A stretch of DNA of 64,000 bases. Source: Neobacillus cucumis (GTDB taxonomy: Bacteria > Bacillota > Bacilli > Bacillales_B > DSM-18226). Positions 9,652 to 18,196 of the stretch are shown here, piece after piece. Every line of letters begins with the position of its first letter. The stretch's first letter is position 1. The translations under genes and the position numbers were made by a program. The notes beneath the pieces were generated by a model. That model saw nothing but the letters and a program-made list of their open reading frames with translations. It was not told where the DNA came from and did not search any database. The stretch covers positions 127,832 through 191,831 of the forward strand of contig NZ_JAEHGC010000010.1 of the NCBI RefSeq assembly GCF_016107705.1. Direction: 5' to 3'.

Positions 9652-10350
9652 ATGATGACGAAAATGAAACCAACCCATTCATTAGAAATAAAAGAATTAC
9701 TTAAATTCGCTGACCGTAAGTTCAGAAGTGAGAGAGGAAAATTTTTATTCCAAGAAGGAATGGCTGCTGAGGAGCTCTATATCATCCTTTCCGGCAAAAT
9801 CCAAATTAGTAAAATTACCTCAGATGGACGAGAGCTTTCCTTAAGAATCTGTGGGGAAAATGATATTTGTGGAGAATTGACACTGTTCACGGATAATCCA
9901 AAATTTTTACTCAGTGCCAAGGTCCTAGAAGAAGGGGAAATTGTCGCTATTAAAAAAGATGTGATTGAAAGCGAAATTTTCCAAGACAGCAAACTTGCTT
10001 ATGAATTCATGAAATGGATGAGTGATCATTTCCGCAAAACCCAAACAAAATTTCGTGACCTTGTCTTAAATGGTAAACGCGGCGCACTTTTTTCAACGCT
10101 TATTCGAATGTCTAATAGCTATGGTATTCATAAAGACCGTGAAATATTAATTGATTTACCCCTTACAAATCAAGAGCTTGCCAATTTCTGCGGCACCTCC
10201 CGTGAAAGTACGAATCGTATTTTAAGTGAATTAAAGAAGGACAATATTATTTCAGTTAAAAAAGGCAAAATTTCGATATTGGATCTTCAATATTTAAAAG
10301 ATGAAATCGGCTGCGAGAATTGTCCAGCTGTTTATTGCAATATCGAATAG
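9652..10350 (+). CDS. fnr: Fnr-type oxygen-sensing regulator (copy 2)
   Basis: A second Crp/Fnr regulator, 232 residues, strongly similar to copy 1 through the beta-roll, the segment KTQTKFRDLVL and the HTH (SRESTNRILSEL). The C-terminal C-x2-C-x4-C is present as CENCPAVYC, so this copy should also carry an oxygen-labile [4Fe-4S] cluster. The ATG follows GGGGTG at eight bases. The recognition helices differ slightly (REVVNRLL against RESTNRIL), so binding preferences may differ. It stands alone and ends at a hairpin. I see no clear Fnr box upstream of it. Confidence 0.87.
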   Translation: MMTKMKPTHSLEIKELLKFADRKFRSERGKFLFQEGMAAEELYIILSGKIQISKITSDGRELSLRICGENDICGELTLFTDNPKFLLSAKVLEEGEIVAIKKDVIESEIFQDSKLAYEFMKWMSDHFRKTQTKFRDLVLNGKRGALFSTLIRMSNSYGIHKDREILIDLPLTNQELANFCGTSRESTNRILSELKKDNIISVKKGKISILDLQYLKDEIGCENCPAVYCNIE

Positions 10351-10372
10351 GATGGGAAACCATCCTTTTTTA
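10349..10372 (+). terminator. terminator of fnr copy 2
   Basis: GGATGG and CCATCC around a GAAA loop, followed by six Ts, overlapping the fnr stop. Confidence 0.8.
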
Positions 10373-10380
10373 TTTTGGAT

Positions 10381-10412
10381 CGGGGAAGCACTCGGTTTGA
10401 ATTACTTCCCCG
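10381..10412 (-). terminator. possible terminator of the radical SAM gene
   Basis: An 8-bp inverted repeat CGGGGAAG / CTTCCCCG with a 16-base loop lies just past the stop on the minus strand. The T-run beyond it is imperfect. Confidence 0.45.
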
Positions 10413-10418
10413 AAATTT

Positions 10419-11543
10419 TTACTGGACTTGCTTATCTCTTAATGCTTTTGGAATGTAAACGCAGAATGGTTCACTTTCAAGATAATCCCCTGTCATCGCA
10501 TATGCTCTAGATCTAGATCCCCCACAGACATAGCGGAATTCGCAAACACCGCATTTTCCTTTAAACGAGTCCGGATCTCGCAATGATTTAAAGATTGGAG
10601 ACTCACGGTAAATTTCCGCAAGTGGTGTCTCACGGATATTCCCCGCTTTTACAGGTAAAAGTCCACTAGGATAGACATCACCGATATGAGAGACGAACAC
10701 AAAACCATTTCCGTCATTGACGCCTTTTGGTGCACGGCCTAAGCCGTCTATTGATCCTGTTAGTCCTTTTTCCGTTAGAGCAGTTAAATAGTCAATTTCA
10801 TCGGTTTGTTGTTTGGCTTCACGCATTTTTTGCTGGATGACCACACGGCGGTAATGCATTGCTTCGGTTGTTTTAATATCAAAGGATACTCGTTTACTTA
10901 AATCATAAAGCCATCTTAGAACTCTTTCATGTTCAACTGGAGAGATCATATCTGAAGCCTGGCCTCTTCCGGTCGGGACAAGGAAAAAGACACTCCAAAG
11001 TACACAGTTTAAATCCTCGACCATTTTCGCCATTTCATCTAGATATTCAACATTATATTTTGAAATTACCGTATTAATTTGAATCGGCAGTCCTACCTCA
11101 TGCAAGTAATTTATTCTTTCCATCGTCAAATCAAAGGACCCTGCAGTACCGCGGAAATGGTCGTGGACTTCTGCATTTGGTCCATCAATACTAAATGCCC
11201 AGCGGGAAAGACCAACTTCCTTCGCCTTTTGAATGGCTTCCTTCGTAACATTTGGAGTTGCACTTGGTGTCATCGAAACTCGGACGCCTTTTTCGACTGC
11301 ATATTTAGCAATATCAAAGATATCTTCCCTCATAAGCGGATCTCCGCCTGTAAAGACTAGCATAGGATTATTCATTTCATATATTTGATCAATAAGATTT
11401 TTGCCTTCTTCAAAGGTTAATTCACGCGGATCCCTTGCATATTGGGCATCGGCACGGCAATGCAGACACTTTAATTGACAAGCACGTGTAAGTTCCCAGA
11501 TAACGATAAATGGATCTTTATTAAAATCTCGGCTAATAGCCAT
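10419..11543 (-). CDS. radical SAM/SPASM protein (TIGR04053-like)
   Basis: A 374-residue radical SAM enzyme with cluster motif CQLKCLHC near 17-24 and FTGGDP after it. The C-terminal SPASM region has CGVCEFRYVCGGSRSRAYA and a further Cys in EPFCVYIP. The sequence resembles the BA_1875/TIGR04053 group of bacilli and more distantly the haem-modifying AhbD/NirJ enzymes; the substrate is unknown. It has an Fnr-type promoter with ideal spacing, so it is likely made under oxygen limitation. A role in a tetrapyrrole or other cofactor for anaerobic respiration is a plausible inference. Confidence 0.8.
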   Translation of the reverse strand: MAISRDFNKDPFIVIWELTRACQLKCLHCRADAQYARDPRELTFEEGKNLIDQIYEMNNPMLVFTGGDPLMREDIFDIAKYAVEKGVRVSMTPSATPNVTKEAIQKAKEVGLSRWAFSIDGPNAEVHDHFRGTAGSFDLTMERINYLHEVGLPIQINTVISKYNVEYLDEMAKMVEDLNCVLWSVFFLVPTGRGQASDMISPVEHERVLRWLYDLSKRVSFDIKTTEAMHYRRVVIQQKMREAKQQTDEIDYLTALTEKGLTGSIDGLGRAPKGVNDGNGFVFVSHIGDVYPSGLLPVKAGNIRETPLAEIYRESPIFKSLRDPDSFKGKCGVCEFRYVCGGSRSRAYAMTGDYLESEPFCVYIPKALRDKQVQ

Positions 11544-11596
11544 GATGAAACGCCTCCTACATCAGCTATTTCAAATCAAACAGCTTTAATAACTGT

Positions 11597-11639
11597 ATTA
11601 TAAAGTTGTTTATATTTGAAAAATGTGAAGTAACTCACT
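11597..11639 (-). promoter_or_regulatory. Fnr-dependent class II promoter of the radical SAM gene
   Basis: AGTGA-N6-TCACA (minus strand, 11639-11624) is one base from the Fnr palindrome. A perfect TATAAT lies at 11602-11597. The predicted start is near 11590, with the palindrome centre at -41.5. Confidence 0.85.
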
Positions 11640-11674
11640 AAAGAGCGATTAAATATGTCTGTTTTGTGAAGACA

Positions 11675-11706
11675 AAAAAACAGCAAGAGTTCGACTCTGC
11701 TGTTTA
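11675..11706 (-). terminator. terminator of yitW
   Basis: An inverted repeat AAACAGCA...TGCTGTTT with inner GAGT/ACTC pairing, followed by seven Ts on the minus strand. Confidence 0.8.
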
Positions 11707-11720
11707 AAAAAAACAAAATA

Positions 11721-12038
11721 TTAGCGAATTCCAAGGGCAATTTTAGCATAGCGTGACATCATTTCTTTATTCCATGGCGGATTCCAAACGATATTAACCT
11801 CTACATCTTTGATTTCCGGAATATCTGCTAATGATCTTTTCACCTGATCCACAATTGTTCCTGCGAGCGGACATCCCATCGAAGTTAACGTCATCGTAAT
11901 ATCAACTTTGCCTTGATCATCCATTTCCACATTATAAACTAAACCTAAATTAACGATATCAACACCTAATTCAGGATCGACTACTAGCTCAAGGGCACCC
12001 ATTATATTTTCTTTTAATTCCTCATTCATTATGTTCAC
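11721..12038 (-). CDS. yitW: Fe-S assembly factor of the SufT/PaaD (DUF59) family
   Basis: A 105-residue MIP18/DUF59 protein thought to help Fe-S cluster maturation. It shows the family signatures VVDPELGVDIVNLGLVYNV near 16-34 and TLTSMGCPLAGTIVDQV near 50-66, with the conserved Cys in SMGCP. YitW in B. subtilis is the named homologue and sits, as here, after yitV. The 22-bp gap to yitV indicates one operon. Confidence 0.88.
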   Translation of the reverse strand: MNIMNEELKENIMGALELVVDPELGVDIVNLGLVYNVEMDDQGKVDITMTLTSMGCPLAGTIVDQVKRSLADIPEIKDVEVNIVWNPPWNKEMMSRYAKIALGIR

Positions 12039-12060
12039 TCCTGTTCATTTTCTATTTGCT

Positions 12061-12828
12061 TTACAAGTATTTTACAAACCAATCAACCGTTGCTAATAAG
12101 CCTTCCCTGCTAACCTTATGACCGGCATGTTCATCTGTTATAAAAGCCAACCTTTCAGGGTCTTGGCTATAGCTTGACTTAATGTTTTCATAAAATTGAT
12201 GCGTTAAGGAATACGGAACAATCGGGTCTTTTTTTCCATGCCAAAACAATAACGGTCTTTGTCCTAGTTTCTCCGGATATAGACTTAAATCATAATCCCT
12301 AAGAATCATAAGCTGATTCGCAATTTCTTCCTCAGTAAAAGGAATTTCCATTCCTTGGCTTTTTAAATGGTCAAGCTGCCAGAGAGAAAATTGCTCGTAT
12401 GCCGGCATCCCCATTAAGCTTACTGCCGCTTTCATCCATGGGAACTGGGTGATTGCACCGAGAGTTATAATTCCACCCATTGAAGTTCCAACAAGGCCGA
12501 TTCGATTTGGATTAGTCAATCCATGTTGAACGAAATGTTCTTTTAGCGTCTTAAGTTCAGTAATGGTTTTGATGACGATGTTCCAAAATTCGGTTACTAA
12601 CTCCTTCTCCTCTAATTCTTTCTGACGTTCACCATGGTGGATGGTATCAGGCAAAATCACCCGAAAACCTTTTTCTGCTAATAAATAGGCATAGTGCAGG
12701 TTATGTTCCTTTGCACTTGTAATACCATGAATAAAAATAATGGTTGGCAGTGATTCTTGATGTATATCTTTTTTAACAACTTCTAGTGCAGGTATATCCT
12801 TAATGTACTCTCTTTCGATGATGACCAC
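12061..12828 (-). CDS. yitV: alpha/beta-hydrolase esterase YitV
   Basis: A 255-residue serine hydrolase of the prolyl-oligopeptidase-like fold. It has the oxyanion stretch FIHGITS near 32-38, the nucleophile elbow GTSMGG near 114-119, the acid region KKDPIVP and a late histidine in DEHAGH. All three triad positions are therefore present. YitV is predicted to be an esterase; the substrate is unknown. It is the first gene of the yitV-yitW pair and divergent from yitU. Confidence 0.85.
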   Translation of the reverse strand: MVIIEREYIKDIPALEVVKKDIHQESLPTIIFIHGITSAKEHNLHYAYLLAEKGFRVILPDTIHHGERQKELEEKELVTEFWNIVIKTITELKTLKEHFVQHGLTNPNRIGLVGTSMGGIITLGAITQFPWMKAAVSLMGMPAYEQFSLWQLDHLKSQGMEIPFTEEEIANQLMILRDYDLSLYPEKLGQRPLLFWHGKKDPIVPYSLTHQFYENIKSSYSQDPERLAFITDEHAGHKVSREGLLATVDWFVKYL

Positions 12829-13062
12829 TACAGAATCCCCCTGAAGCTATATATAAGTATATCGATAATTTACCTGGTATGATGTGAATTTTTTTACAGG
12901 TTAGGTATAAAATTGTTAACATAGTATTTATACAAGTTTTAAACCTGCTTCCAATTGTATGTAAGAAAATCACAATTGTAGTGTATCATGTAAACAATCA
13001 TTTTCCTAAAATAAAGCTTATATCGCTTCCAAAATAAAAATAGAGAAGGAGTCCATATCCAT

Positions 13063-13875
13063 ATGGCAGAAAGACACTTAATTGCGTTAGATCTAGATGG
13101 GACATTATTAAAAGACGACAAAACTATTTCATTAAAAACAAAGGATATTTTGAAAAAAGCCCGAGACGCGGGACATATCGTTATGATTGCAACAGGGAGA
13201 CCGTACCGCTCTAGTGAAATGTATTATCGTGAATTGGACTTGGATACTCCTATTGTTAATTTCAACGGAGCATTTATGCATCATCCACGAAACCCTGGCT
13301 GGGGATTATTTCATGAACCATTGGATGTTAAAGTGGCAAAGGAAATTGTTGATGCCTGCAGATCCTTCCAATTTCATAATATTATCGCAGAAGTGATGGA
13401 TGATGTTTATTTTCATTACCACGATGAAAAGCTTCTTGATATTTTTGGAATGGGCAAACCAAAGGTGACCACCGGTGATTTAAGTAATTTTTTAAAGGAT
13501 TCACCAACAAGCTTATTAATTCATACAGAAGAGGATGAATTACGGCTAATTCGCCAGCATTTATCTGAAATCCATGCGGAAGTGATTGAACAACGCAGTT
13601 GGGCTGCACCATGGCATGTGATTGAAATTATTAAATCGGGTATAAATAAAGCGGTTGGCTTGAAAAAGGCTGCGGATTTTTTCAATATTCCTGCTGAAAG
13701 AGTGGTTGCTTTTGGGGACGAGGATAATGACCTTGAAATGATTGAATATGCCGGGCATGGGATTGCGATGGGCAATGCAATCGATCAGTTAAAAAATATT
13801 GCAAATGATGTTACCCTTACGAATGAAGAAGATGGTGTTGGAGAATATATAGCTGATTTATTGAATTTAAAATAG
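13063..13875 (+). CDS. yitU: HAD-family phosphatase YitU (Cof type IIB)
   Basis: A 270-residue haloacid-dehalogenase-type phosphatase. Motif I is DLDGTLLKDD near 9-18 and motif II includes TGRPYRS. A IIB cap domain follows, with motif III Lys in INKAVGLKKA and motif IV GDEDNDLEM near 218-226. YitU of B. subtilis dephosphorylates an FMN precursor among other small phosphates. The ATG follows GAAGGAG at about ten bases. Confidence 0.9.
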   Translation: MAERHLIALDLDGTLLKDDKTISLKTKDILKKARDAGHIVMIATGRPYRSSEMYYRELDLDTPIVNFNGAFMHHPRNPGWGLFHEPLDVKVAKEIVDACRSFQFHNIIAEVMDDVYFHYHDEKLLDIFGMGKPKVTTGDLSNFLKDSPTSLLIHTEEDELRLIRQHLSEIHAEVIEQRSWAAPWHVIEIIKSGINKAVGLKKAADFFNIPAERVVAFGDEDNDLEMIEYAGHGIAMGNAIDQLKNIANDVTLTNEEDGVGEYIADLLNLK

Positions 13876-13984
13876 TGCTTTTTTCGCCATTGTTTACCTA
13901 AATGAAAACGTCAATTCGGAGCATACTAATTTTTGAGGCAGCACTTGCTGTTTCAATCGAAGCTCAAACATTGGAGGGATTCGA

Positions 13985-14137
13985 ATGGGTAAACGAAACA
14001 AATCAAAACGCTTTGTCCAGCAAGGAAAAGATACGGTCTCTAAGCATGCCGAACGTATCCCCTATCACATGACCTATGCTGAAGCGGAAGCTCAGAAAAT
14101 GTCCAATGTGCAAGACTCCTCGCTGGGAGGAATATAA
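13985..14137 (+). CDS. small basic protein, not recognised
   Basis: A 50-residue protein (MGKRNKSKRFVQQG... ending SSLGGI) whose ATG follows TTGGAGGGATTCG. The first 20 residues are rich in Lys/Arg, with no signal peptide or membrane segment. It ends three bases before the yizC-like ATG, so the two are probably co-translated. I cannot name its family; the composition resembles small sporulation-related proteins of bacilli, which is only a guess. Confidence 0.6.
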   Translation: MGKRNKSKRFVQQGKDTVSKHAERIPYHMTYAEAEAQKMSNVQDSSLGGI

Positions 14138-14139
14138 AA

Positions 14140-14319
14140 ATGGGTAACCAATTATTCCAGGAAGCACGAAGATTTGTGGAGATGGCGAAGTCTGCCAGCC
14201 CTGCTGAACGTGATTCGGCTGTGGAAAAAGCCAAAAATGCTTTAAGTTCCGCATTTGCTAATTCTACATTTGCCGAACAACGTCAGCTCCAACAAATGCA
14301 AAATGAGCTTGAGCAATAA
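14140..14319 (+). CDS. DUF3813 small protein (YizC-like)
   Basis: A 59-residue, mostly helical protein rich in Ala, Glu and Gln (MGNQLFQEARRFVEMAKSAS...). It matches the DUF3813 pattern found beside yitU in bacilli; function unknown. The preceding gene overlaps its ribosome site (GGGAGG at 14125-14130). A strong terminator follows directly. Confidence 0.7.
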   Translation: MGNQLFQEARRFVEMAKSASPAERDSAVEKAKNALSSAFANSTFAEQRQLQQMQNELEQ

Positions 14320-14320
14320 G

Positions 14321-14352
14321 AAAAAGGAAAGCGCCTGGCGCTTTCCTTTTTC
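14321..14352. terminator. bidirectional terminator
   Basis: A perfect 14-bp inverted repeat (AAAAAGGAAAGCGC and its complement) with a 3-base loop lies between the DUF3813 gene and the convergent ipi gene. Confidence 0.9.
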
Positions 14353-14356
14353 TTTC

Positions 14357-15136
14357 CTACTGATAAAATTTTTCTAAAATAACTGGGAAGGAATGGATTA
14401 TTTTATTTTCATGGTCTCGTTCATATAAAAATAAAATGAAGGAACCATGCTCAGGAAGCTTTGTTTCAGAAATTTGAACTTGAATCGTAAACGGTTTCCA
14501 CTCTTCTGTTTTCCGTCCTATACTTATTTGTGTTTCTTTAACAAACTCCCTGTGCCCATCTTCCACTGTATAATAAAAATTCCCTTTTGATGGTTTTGTT
14601 TCACCCATTATTTTGTATTTCCCTCGGTTTCCTTCCACCTTCACATGTCGGAAGACTGGATTCTCTTCAGGGATCATCATTTTTTTATGAATCGTTAATT
14701 TCTCTCTATTTGATATAGGTTTGTCATTCAAATTTACAGGTTTTAATGTGATTTGAGCATTGTATTCACCAGCAGGAGCCCTTTTTCCGTCCACCATATA
14801 ATCCCAGACAGCAATTCTTTTATAAGAGGTTTTTGGCTCAATCTTTATTGTTTGAAAGGCCTGTAAAAAATAGCGTCCTTTGGAATAGCGATATACTTCA
14901 TTGCCGCTTTTATCTGTGACGGTAATGTCAAAAAGTTGAGAAGTTGGGAATTCCAAGTTAAGCGGTATTTCTCCTTCATTCTTAAGAAGAAATTCAAATT
15001 CCACAGCTTCCGGCCCTGCTGAAGGGACTACATTAAATGTAAACGCAGAATCACTTACATTCCTCTCGATTCCATTTGCAAACGTATTCGTATGAAAAGA
15101 AAAAAATAGTAGAAAGATACAAAGTAGATTTTTCAT
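14357..15136 (-). CDS. ipi: BsuPI-domain protein (Ipi-like), exported
   Basis: A 259-residue protein with an N-terminal signal peptide (MKNLLCIFLLFFSFHTNTFA). A BsuPI intracellular-proteinase-inhibitor domain follows at about 28-135 (EFEFLLKNEGEIPLNLEFPTSQLFDITV, given here in two parts: EFEFLLKNEG and FPTSQLFDITV). B. subtilis Ipi is a 119-residue cytoplasmic inhibitor of the protease IspA. This protein is twice as long and carries a signal peptide, so it probably acts outside the membrane and has an extra C-terminal beta domain of unknown role. Its place beside yitT matches ipi in B. subtilis. Confidence 0.75.
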   Translation of the reverse strand: MKNLLCIFLLFFSFHTNTFANGIERNVSDSAFTFNVVPSAGPEAVEFEFLLKNEGEIPLNLEFPTSQLFDITVTDKSGNEVYRYSKGRYFLQAFQTIKIEPKTSYKRIAVWDYMVDGKRAPAGEYNAQITLKPVNLNDKPISNREKLTIHKKMMIPEENPVFRHVKVEGNRGKYKIMGETKPSKGNFYYTVEDGHREFVKETQISIGRKTEEWKPFTIQVQISETKLPEHGSFILFLYERDHENKIIHSFPVILEKFYQ

Positions 15137-15147
15137 AATGCCTCCTG

Positions 15148-15990
15148 TTAATCTTTTCGAAAGAAACCGTAAATTCCCGCTGTTTCAATGATATTTGTAA
15201 ATGCTTTTGGGTCTACCTCTTTAATAATTCTTTCTAAATCAAAAAGCTCATAGCGAGTAATCACAATCATCAACATATCTCGGGGTTCATTAGAAAAAGC
15301 CCCCTTTGCCGGAACCATTGTGATCCCTCTAACCAGTTTGTTTTGAATTTCCTTTTTTAATTCATCCGCTTTTTTTGTAATAATCATCGCAGTCAGCTTT
15401 TCATGTCGTGTGTGAATGGCATCAATAATCCTTGTGGACGTGTACAAGGTCACTAGTGTATAAAGGGCTTTTTCCCAGCCGTAAAGAAGCCCGGCAGTTG
15501 CAATGATAAATCCATTTAAAATAAACATATACGTCCCAACCGGCTTGTCTTTCATCCTTGAGAGAACCATTGCAATGATATCCAATCCACCTGTTGATGC
15601 TCCCCATTTTAAAGTGATTCCCACCCCAACAGCCAAAATTACACCGCCAAACACGGCATTTAACAAGATGTCATGAGAGACCTTAGTAATAGGGATAATG
15701 GATAAGAATAAAGAAGAAAGAACTACACTGAGAAAGCTGTAAATGGTAAATGACTTTCCTACCTTCATCCAACCAAGAATTGCAACAGGAATATTTAACA
15801 CTAGCAATAAAAATCCCATTGAGACATGTAGCGGTGTATGGTCACTTAACACTCTTGAAAGCAATTGGGCAATCCCTGTAAAGCCACTGGAATAGACATT
15901 GGCAGGAATTAAAAATAAGTTCATTGCAATCGCATTCAATAAAGCCCCCGCCACGACGATTACTATTTTTTTCGTTTGCAGCCAAAGCAT
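15148..15990 (-). CDS. yitT: YitT family membrane protein
   Basis: A 280-residue protein with five to six membrane segments in the first 190 residues (DUF161) and a soluble C-terminal DUF2179 domain of about 85 residues ending TAGIYGFFRKD. Family function is not established. It lies 11 bp upstream of ipi in the same direction, so the two are likely co-transcribed. The ATG follows AAGGGATG. Confidence 0.88.
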   Translation of the reverse strand: MLWLQTKKIVIVVAGALLNAIAMNLFLIPANVYSSGFTGIAQLLSRVLSDHTPLHVSMGFLLLVLNIPVAILGWMKVGKSFTIYSFLSVVLSSLFLSIIPITKVSHDILLNAVFGGVILAVGVGITLKWGASTGGLDIIAMVLSRMKDKPVGTYMFILNGFIIATAGLLYGWEKALYTLVTLYTSTRIIDAIHTRHEKLTAMIITKKADELKKEIQNKLVRGITMVPAKGAFSNEPRDMLMIVITRYELFDLERIIKEVDPKAFTNIIETAGIYGFFRKD

Positions 15991-16118
15991 TTCATCATCC
16001 CTTCATTTGTAAAATTCAATGTTCTGATTGTGCAGTTCTTTCCATTTCTGAATTGTATTTTAAGCCTTAAACCGATAAACTAAAGTTAACCATATTAGCT
16101 TGAAAGCAGGTGAGCTTC

Positions 16119-16988
16119 ATGCCAATAAAGATTCTGGCGGATAGCGCATGTGATTTACCTCTCGATTTTTATTCTGAAAGCAATGTAACACTGATTCCGC
16201 TAAAGGTTCACGTAAATGGTCAGGAGTATGAGGATGTAAAAACCATTGATCCTAAAACTGTTTATGATGCCATTCGAAACGGAAGTGTACCGAAAACATC
16301 CCAAGCATCTCCTCTATTATTTGAGCAGATCTTTACAAACATGGCTGAAAATAATGAAGTTGGAATTTATATAGCCTTTTCCTCACAGCTATCTGGAACC
16401 TATTCAACCGCTGTTATGATTCTTGACCAAGTCAAGGAAAAATATCCAAATTTTGATTTAACAATTATTGATACGAAATGTGCCTCTCTTGGACAAGGAC
16501 TGATTGTGATGGAAGCGGCAAGGCTTTCATCGAAAAATGTTCCAAAAGAAGAAATTTTGAAGGATGTTATTTTTAGAAGTCAGCATATGGAGCACCTTTT
16601 CACCGTCGAAGACTTAGACTATTTAGCAAAAGGCGGCAGGGTTTCGAAAGCATCTGCCTTTCTCGGAGGATTACTAAATATTAAACCGGTTTTAAACGTA
16701 GAGGACGGAAAATTAGTTCCGATTGAAAAAATACGCGGAAAAAAGAAAGTGTTGCGCCGTTTAATTGAATTGATGAAGGAGCGCGGTTCCGATATTCAGG
16801 AGCAAGTCGTTGGAATCAGTCATGCTGACAATGAAGAAACAGCCTTGGAAATGAAATCAATGATTGAAGAGGAACTACATCCCAAAGCGGTATATATTTC
16901 TTCCATTGGCTCAGCAATCGGTTCCCATACCGGTGCCGGAACCATTTCGATTTTCTTCCTAAATCAACTTCCAAAAAAAATGGAATGA
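16119..16988 (+). CDS. yitS: DegV family fatty-acid-binding protein YitS
   Basis: A 289-residue DegV/FakB-type protein. Such proteins bind fatty acids and present them to the kinase FakA for phosphorylation. N-terminal DSACDLP near 7-13, the fatty-acid contact TSQASP and the later DLDYLAKGGRVS are family signatures. I use the ATG at 16119, five bases after AGGTGA; a GTG at 16110 is the only other choice. YitS is the B. subtilis counterpart, also divergent from yitT. Confidence 0.9.
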   Translation: MPIKILADSACDLPLDFYSESNVTLIPLKVHVNGQEYEDVKTIDPKTVYDAIRNGSVPKTSQASPLLFEQIFTNMAENNEVGIYIAFSSQLSGTYSTAVMILDQVKEKYPNFDLTIIDTKCASLGQGLIVMEAARLSSKNVPKEEILKDVIFRSQHMEHLFTVEDLDYLAKGGRVSKASAFLGGLLNIKPVLNVEDGKLVPIEKIRGKKKVLRRLIELMKERGSDIQEQVVGISHADNEETALEMKSMIEEELHPKAVYISSIGSAIGSHTGAGTISIFFLNQLPKKME

Positions 16989-17013
16989 GGCATGCGCCTC
17001 ACTCCATTTTTTA
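16980..17013. terminator. bidirectional terminator after yitS
   Basis: A stem of ATGGAATGAGGC and its near-complement around an ATGC loop, with T-runs on both strands. It overlaps both convergent stop codons. Confidence 0.85.
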
Positions 17014-17142
17014 TTTATGATCCGTCTTTTTCGAGTATTGATTTTTCCCTGCTTGGCGATTTTTTTCACGCATCATGTTTTTTTCATGTCTTAAGGCATT
17101 ATTGTCCTGTGCTTTTTTATCATTATCTGATGTATGAGGCAA
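17011..17142 (-). CDS. DUF3941-like small protein
   Basis: A 43-residue, very hydrophilic protein (MPHTSDNDKKAQDNN... ending KKTDHK) from a TTG start at 17142, preceded by AAAGGAG at eight bases. It matches my recollection of DUF3941 of bacilli, which has no known function. Length, ribosome site and downstream terminator support a real gene despite the rare start codon. Confidence 0.65.
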   Translation of the reverse strand: MPHTSDNDKKAQDNNALRHEKNMMREKNRQAGKNQYSKKTDHK

Positions 17143-17212
17143 ATTCAAAACTCCTTTCCTTCATGTTCAATCATTAGTGTAAGCATTTCGAAAAGGAGTA
17201 TGTAATAACTTG

Positions 17213-18076
17213 CTAATCTTTTTTTACATAGGTCCAGCCATTTTCCTGATAAACCTTGCCTTCTTTCATCAGCTTTCCGAGAGCACGTTTAAAGGAACCT
17301 TTGCTTAGACCAAATCGTTCTTTAATATCCTCAGGCATACTCTTGTCCCCGTATGGCATGGCACCATTTCTGCTCATTAAATATTCATAAATTATTTCTC
17401 CATCCTGATCCAGCGATTCCTCTTTTCTAGCAAGCAGTGAGATATTAACCGTCCCATCTTCTTTTACATCAATGATCCTGCCTTCAATTTTTTGTCCGAG
17501 ACGGGGTTCTTGCTGTCTTTGTGACTCATGAATAAAACCTTTAAAGCCCTCAATTGTATAAACCCAGCTGCCGACTTTTGCCGTACGGTAAATATGGCCC
17601 TGGACATTTTTATTGAATGCCTGTCTCGTTGCCTTGACGGAAATCGATTGAATGATCTGGTCACTGGCAAGCTTTGCGTACAAAAGATAATTACGATTTA
17701 CCCTCAATGTAATGTAAACCATATCACCAGGCTTCGGCCAGACGGATTTATGGGCTGGGAGATCGTCTGCACCTAATAAAAGGTCCTTTTGCATACCAAT
17801 ATCTAAAAAGACTCCAATTCCCGGATTAAAATCTGTTACCTTGACCCAGCCATACCCGCCAACAGAAATTTCCGGAATCTTTGTTGAAGCAATCATCCTG
17901 CCCTGCGAATCATGGAAAAGAAAGACCTCTAAGCGCTCCCCTTCTTCATATTCACGCTCGGCTTCATTTATATGTAACAAGACATCCTCATTTCCATCTG
18001 TTAAAAAATAGCCAAATGGCGCTTTTCGTGCCACTTCCAAACTGGTAGTCTGGCCAATCAATTCTTTTAATGACAT
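17213..18076 (-). CDS. cvfB: S1-domain RNA-binding protein CvfB/YitL
   Basis: A 287-residue protein with three S1-like beta-barrel modules (about 1-65, 70-140 and 150-215) and a C-terminal winged-helix domain (about 225-285, LSKGSFKRALGKLMKEGKV). CvfB binds RNA and affects virulence gene expression in Staphylococcus; YitL is the Bacillus homologue. It is divergent from yajQ, as yitL is from yitK in B. subtilis. Confidence 0.9.
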   Translation of the reverse strand: MSLKELIGQTTSLEVARKAPFGYFLTDGNEDVLLHINEAEREYEEGERLEVFLFHDSQGRMIASTKIPEISVGGYGWVKVTDFNPGIGVFLDIGMQKDLLLGADDLPAHKSVWPKPGDMVYITLRVNRNYLLYAKLASDQIIQSISVKATRQAFNKNVQGHIYRTAKVGSWVYTIEGFKGFIHESQRQQEPRLGQKIEGRIIDVKEDGTVNISLLARKEESLDQDGEIIYEYLMSRNGAMPYGDKSMPEDIKERFGLSKGSFKRALGKLMKEGKVYQENGWTYVKKD

Positions 18077-18196
18077 GTTTATTCCCCTTTTCTTTCCTTT
18101 GGAGATAGTTGTTTGAACTGCTATATTTTACTATAATGTACCCATAAAGGGAAACCATGCAAAAATTGGCGAAATGATAAACAGGAGGATTTTGTT

